Shown piece after piece: positions 59,030 through 64,000 of a stretch of 64,000 bases of DNA (position 1 is its first letter; the number at the start of each line of letters is the position of its first letter). A model generated the notes under the pieces. That model saw only the letters and a program-made list of their open reading frames with translations, was not told where the DNA came from and searched no databases. Origin of the DNA: Phycomyces blakesleeanus NRRL 1555(-) (Eukaryota > Mucoromycota > Mucoromycetes > Mucorales > Phycomycetaceae); assembly GCF_001638985.1 (NCBI RefSeq), contig NW_017265163.1, positions 1-64,000 of the forward strand, given 5' to 3'. A program made the translations under genes and the position numbers.

Positions 59030-62000
59030 TTAATTATTCATAAAGGCTTCAGGCATAATATTTTTTGGCATAGGAATGACCAGCATTCTTTCTTTATTCA
59101 TATCAGTTACATCTACAGCAGTTGCGACCTCTAAGTGTATGCGATGTACAGACAAGATGCTGTGATAATTATCAGTGGAGAAATCTAGCAAGCAGATTGC
59201 AATACCTTCATCTCTGTGTTCATTGTCATTTGTCAAATTATACCATCAGATGTATGCAAAAACATGCTGGTCTTGATGTAATGTTGATGCTCAGTGGTTA
59301 GGATGGGGTGGCAGAGTAAATAAATGTATAAAAAGATACTGAATTTGTCCAGTATATAGACTTGAAGTTTGGCCATTGCTGCTATGGAAGAAAGCTTAAA
59401 TGAGTGACCTGCACTTATCAGAACTGTTGTTTTCAATATATGTTTGGCCAAGAAGATCAATTGATTTCAGTTTTGTGATTCGGTTATTTACAAAATATTG
59501 TGACAATCTGGCATTGTAGTAAGAAATGAGATTGGGCATGGCATAGGCGATTTTATAATAATCTAACAATTGAGGATAATCAATATCACTCATTGTTGAT
59601 TCTTTTAAGGACTGTAAAAGAAAGGTGGACGGGGGGAGTGGTTCATTGCCTTTGATAGGTGCTGCTCAACTTAAGGATGAGTCTACAAATTGTTGCGATT
59701 GGAAAGATTGTTGGTTGGTTGGAGCATAAGTGGCATAGGTCGTTATAGGTGCGGTTGTGGAGGTAAGTTTTTCGAAAAGAGGAAGGAATGGAATGAGGCT
59801 TGGACATGATAACATATTTCGTACGTAATCAGCTTTGTATGCGTCTGCAGTGAATTTTGTCATATAGGTTGTTTCAAACCTGTCTTTTCTGTTTGTCTTG
59901 TTATTCTTTAACAAACTATTGTATCTCTCAAAACCAAAGAGCCAATAGTCATACACGGGTCCAAAATCACAAATTTTGTCATGAAGATGGAGATGCAGGT
60001 GCATGTTGTAGGTGAGGACTTTTGGCTCATATGTATCTTCACAAGATTGACAGAATTCTTGTAGATATCTGTGTACTTGATCTATTTCGATAAAACTGAT
60101 TGACAGCTTTACAAGTACACAGCATGCTTTTACATAGTGCATCCAGCCATTGAATATATTGGACAGAAGAACTGGTTTTAGAAGCATGGGAGAGTACACC
60201 AATATCCAAGACTTCCACTCATCTGCTTTAATGTGAGAAAAGTCCTTTCCTATCTTCGTTTTCAGCTTGGTATAGTCACTGGACAATATCATCATTGCTG
60301 CAACTGTCTGCATTGCAAGCAGATTATTGTTTTTCATTTTTTTGATTTTTGTCTATGTTTCAATCAATCTCTTTGGTGTTCCCAGAAAAAGATTATGCAT
60401 GGGATGAATGATCGTTCTATGTACTAGATCAAAGTATCCAAGGCGATACAACTGCAACCATCGAACACCATTTTTGACCTTCAGCCAATGCCTTTCTGAG
60501 GGGTACTAGCACTTTCCCACTCCTCAGCATGCAACCTGTTCTCTACACTGTCACGAAGCACCCACCAAGAGAAGTCAAACCCACAAAAGTCAATATTGAC
60601 CCCATTTTCCAAGCGAGGGAAATGTCTGTTGCACTTGTAACATGTGCATGTACTGCTGTGCAAGGTGAACCCACCTGACTTTCTTGCTGCCGGGATGTCA
60701 CAGGCCACCATCATCAATGCAGCATAAGCGCGGACACCACTAGGACACTCGAAAGTTGGGATTGCCAGTCCCTCATACAATCTTATCAGATCATCTACCA
60801 TAGGCTGGAGATAATGGTTTATCTCTTTGGATTTGGGTTCCTTCAGGCCAGGCATCAATCCTACAAGAAGTGCGTTCTCTGGCTTGTATCTTTCATTGCA
60901 AGGCAGATTATTTACTACCAGGTATATGGCACCAGTTGAGTGCATGACATTATTGAAAGGTTGAAACCAGTCGATGTTGAGAGTGAACATTAATGAACGC
61001 AAATCCTTTGTAAATTGCACATCATCTTTGTCTTTAAGCTCCTTTCACATGGCACCATTGTATATGTCACACATTGTATCCACCATCTTCAGCTCATGAT
61101 TCCAATGTCTAATTTTATTCTCGAATCCTGAACAAAGAAAAAACATTCATAAAGTATTAATAACAGACTGGTACAAGTATGAACGCTTGGCCACCAAAGC
61201 ACCTGATGCTGATGTTTTTGTCAATTGGCAGTTGCAAGACGAGTGTACATCAAGCTTTACAAAATCACAATGAGATAGGACAGGTACACTTTCTTTGTAT
61301 ACCTTGTGACAATCCTGACACACAACAAATTTCTTTATGCCTTTAGTCATGGCTGAGAAATCTGTCATGTGCTGAAGACCAGGAAGGCTCAAGGGCAGTT
61401 GGAAATCCTGCTCATAAATTGTCAAGAGCTTGTTGATGAGCTTGATCAAGACAACGTGTGGTGATCCAGACACTCGGATGTTGGATTTATCACATATAAG
61501 AACATATTCATATTGGGATAGTGTAGTAGCTATCATCTTGTCAGTATAAAATATATATAAATGATTAAGTAATCAGCCCAATAATTATTATAGTTAGTAC
61601 TGTAGATAATATCTTAAAGCTTGTTAAGATAATTATATCATACTGCTAGGTAAACTGTGTCAGATTGATATGAAGCTAATTTAGTAGGAAGTCCTAAAGC
61701 TCTAGTATAAAAGAGAAAAGAATAGCTAAGAGCTAAAGAAGTACGATTTATGACTTGATGTCATAATTGTAACACCAACACTAGTTAAGCAGTAAATACA
61801 CTCTAATAATCAAATATAGTAAAGGGAGAAAGCCTTAAGAAACTAAGACGTAATGACAAGAGCAGATTGTTTTCTTATAAAAAGGGATACTTTTTATTTA
61901 TGAATAAAGACAACTTATATACAGTCTCAAAGTATTTCTATATGTCTCTATTATCAAATATTTTATTTTTCTATTGTTTTGTACCTGAAATATCACACAA

Positions 62001-62688
62001 CAGTGCCCTTGTCAACCAAATAGCGGGGAGCAAACATCACCACAAAAGTAGCAATGAACCTGTGCACTAGGTTCTGGGGCATATCGGGGGTGGCAAAAGG
62101 GTCTATTATAAAAAAAATTAATGCTATTTTTTTTTAATTTTTTAACATTAACTGACCTTTACTATTCAATTCATTGTTGTCAAGCCCAATAACATTGTCT
62201 TCGCTTTCATCTTCACTGATTTCATTGCTGTTGCTTCCACTGTCACCATTGTTGTCATTGCTGATTGCATCATTAGTAAAAGAAACGTCTTCAGTGTCAG
62301 ACATTGAAGCTCCTTCCAAAACAGGTGAGTTTTTCTGAGTGTACAATTCTTCCAGGGCTCTGGGTTGCTGGGTTTAGATAGCTACATTCAGAATATAACA
62401 CTTGGTTAATATCTAACAGTATCTGAATTAAATAAACCTTATGTTCATCATTGACCTCCATCATATTTCTTTGGGTAAACATGTCTATTACAACATGTTA
62501 TTTCATGGATTACAATACAATAAAATAAATTCAGATATTGTACCCCTTTCACATCTTATGGCATTTAGTCTTGCCCTTTTGTTATGACGTTGAGCAGTTC
62601 TTCTGGCAACAAAACTATAGCTGAGATTGTTCTGACTACATCCAGCACAATGACACTTTTTGCTGTAGAGTTCAGGAATTGTGGACAT
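59030..62688 (-). pseudogene. tnp2-type transposase of element C, inactivated
   Basis: Starts MSTIPELYSKKCHCAGC at 62688 and follows the four-exon plan of A: short Cys-rich exon 1, tiny exon 2, acidic exon 3 (62346-62155) and long exon 4 from about 62106. A solo LTR (61457-61997) cuts exon 4 between the VHRFIATFV-type and VVLIKLINKL segments. Tnp2 motifs remain: LNIDWFQPFNN, LMPGLKEPK (Pro of GPK lost) and ACDIPAARKSGG. A segment near 60480-60560 is rearranged (ASTPQKG), and stops, for example at about 61140 and 61030, interrupt it. At the C-terminus one T is lost from the run in PMPKK, shifting the end of the frame. Confidence 0.82.
61457..61997 (+). repeat. Solo LTR, family 3, 541 bp
   Basis: TGTGGTGATCC...ATATCACA, flanked by CAACG and CAACA (61452-61456 and 61998-62002), a 5-bp duplication with one change. 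The intact target GACAACAGCGCCC is visible in copy A. Very close to 21985-22527. It interrupts the C transposase. Confidence 0.92.
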
Positions 62689-62961
62689 AATGTTTATTTT
62701 TTTTTACTTTGAAGTGTTAAGAAAAAAAGGAAACAAGTATAACATTTACTAAATTTACTATGTTTTTATAATAAATTGTTATGTCTTTATAATAATAAAA
62801 ATAAATAATATTTTTGTCTGTTGTATTTAAGCCAATAGAAAACCGAAAAACAGTGTTTTCATTTTGAACACACAAAAAAAGCTGAGATGAAAAAATACTC
62901 CAGATTTTCTATTGTTATAATTTAACTTTGTACATAGTAATTTCCGTATGTTTTTCTAGTG

Positions 62962-64000
62962 CAAGTTAATTGGTTCAGTTAAATATAGTGAGAAAATAAG
63001 AAGATATTTAGTTGTGTGAAGTTATTTTTGACAAAATAATATCTTTTCATTGTACTTATTGGTGTTTTGCTCTTCAAATAAAAAAATTGCTTTCTATTTA
63101 GCCTCGGCTTCCATTAGAAAATAAAGGCATAATAGAATATAACTTTTCTAGGATTATAAAGAATTCTTCAATGTCACTGCACTGCTGAACAACCAAAATT
63201 TTGTTGAGTATTTATTATTTTATAACATTTCATGTCAAAAATATGATGCTTGATGTGTTTGTTTGTTGTGAATTGTAATAGTATCACTTGGCAAATAAAT
63301 GTAATGTAAATTACGAAATACAAGAAGGAGAATAAAATAAGGATAGAAAAGAATTGGTAATTTGACAGATAAGAATTGGGGACAGACAGATAGAAAAAAT
63401 AAGAAGAAGATGAAAATAAAAACTGTGACAATGACAAAGTTTTGTAAAAGACAAAAAAGAGAAAACAGAGAAACAAAATATATCAAGATCAACAGACAAC
63501 ACTTCAAAAAACAAGGACACTGTATATGAATGAATAATAATGATAATAACAGACAAAAATAAATAAGATCAAGGATAGAATGATGATTTTATTGATTGAA
63601 AAGATTGTTCCTTTTATAAACAGAAATGTTTGGTTAAAATCATTTTTTGAGAGAAAGAAAAGAAAGTCAAGTAAAAATTTTACTACATGTAACTGATGTT
63701 GATAGTAGAAGTGAAATAGAAAAATATAGAGAGAATAAAATAAAAGTATAGTAAAAATATAGTAATTGAATAAAGGTAAGATAAAAATATAGTGAATTAG
63801 AATAGAAGTAGGATAATAATATAATAACAATGTAGTAAAGTAAAGTAAAAAATATAATAATAGTATAATAATAAAGTCTAATAAAAATGTAATAAAAAAA
63901 ATATTGTAAATAAATATTGGTAATAAAGAAGTGCATAAAATTAGAGGAAAGAAGTATAATTTTTAGTGGGTGACAGGTGTTTCTGAGATAATGATATAGA
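62962..64000. other. AT-rich end region, nothing recognised
   Basis: From about 63300 the sequence is purine-rich low complexity with repeated AAAATATAGTAAT-like runs (63720-63920). The hydrophobic frames on the minus strand come from this bias. No gene, tRNA or element end is supported. Confidence 0.5.

Larger units (their letters stand above)
54656..62961. mobile_element. CACTA-like element C, split by four solo LTRs
   Basis: Left end CACTGGTACAAAAGC (interrupted 18 bp in by a solo LTR); right end, minus strand, CACTAGAAAAACATACGG. Gene order is as in A. The four solo LTRs and their 5-bp duplications total about 1.67 kb; without them C is about 6.63 kb, almost the same as B (6.61 kb). DNA from 55554 on is about 90 percent identical to A by eye. 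No matching target duplication was seen at the outer ends (TTC and CAA). All three genes are damaged. Confidence 0.78.

Noticed and set aside
63174..63936. Several overlapping hydrophobic minus-strand frames of 80-108 codons.
   Set aside because: Purine-rich low-complexity DNA gives stop-poor Phe/Leu/Tyr-rich frames on the other strand; no motif or copy supports them.
1..64000. CRISPR arrays, bacterial operons, ribosome binding sites or rRNA genes.
   Set aside because: None seen; spliced genes and eukaryotic elements make prokaryotic features implausible here.

Overview
This window looks like a transposon-dense, AT-rich stretch of a eukaryotic genome, most likely an early-diverging fungus of the Mucoromycota type. 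That placement is an inference from short GT-AG introns, the mix of element families and the style of their proteins; no host housekeeping protein gene was recognised. The only host genes I can support are two tRNA genes: tRNA-Glu on the minus strand at 17733-17804 and tRNA-Thr on the plus strand at 30022-30094.

The backbone is four copies (A, B, C, D) of one CACTA-like DNA transposon with ends of the form CACT[A/G][G/C]AAAAA. Each carries a four-exon tnp2-type transposase gene and, tail to tail with it, a four-exon accessory gene (called gene X here). Copies A, B and C also carry a small many-exon gene (gene Y) divergent from X. A (1-6216, left end outside the window) has an intact 977-codon transposase and an intact 309-codon gene X. 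B (41138-47743) has a perfect 3-bp target duplication and sits in the intron of a pogo-like transposase gene. C (54656-62961) is broken by four solo LTRs. D (17896-26091) has a dead transposase, two solo LTRs and an intact 364-codon gene X. A second tnp2-type family (6217-8335 and 10162-15850) pairs a transposase gene with a divergent gene for a coiled-coil protein; its first copy is cut by element A.

Retroelements fill the rest: a decayed LINE (26285-30020) that stops within a few bases of the tRNA-Thr gene; a complete but inactivated Ty3/gypsy element (31514-36618) with paired LTRs and a target duplication; solo LTRs of three further families with target duplications; and a fourth LTR-like family, two of whose three copies lie 34 and 83 bp beyond the 3' ends of the tRNA genes. 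There are also a truncated Tc1-like gene (37109-37819), a pogo-like gene (40350-48480, split by B), a Helitron (48703 to about 53600) with a recognisable 3' end, and a second Helitron helicase fragment (53945-54655).

Most copies are pseudogenes. Their premature stops are largely TGA, where related copies or family consensus suggest CGA, which fits CpG-to-TpG decay. The elements are nested: A inside a family-2 transposase, B inside pogo, Helitron just after pogo, and LTRs inside C and D. The strongest candidate for something undescribed is the three-gene CACTA-like element, above all genes X and Y.
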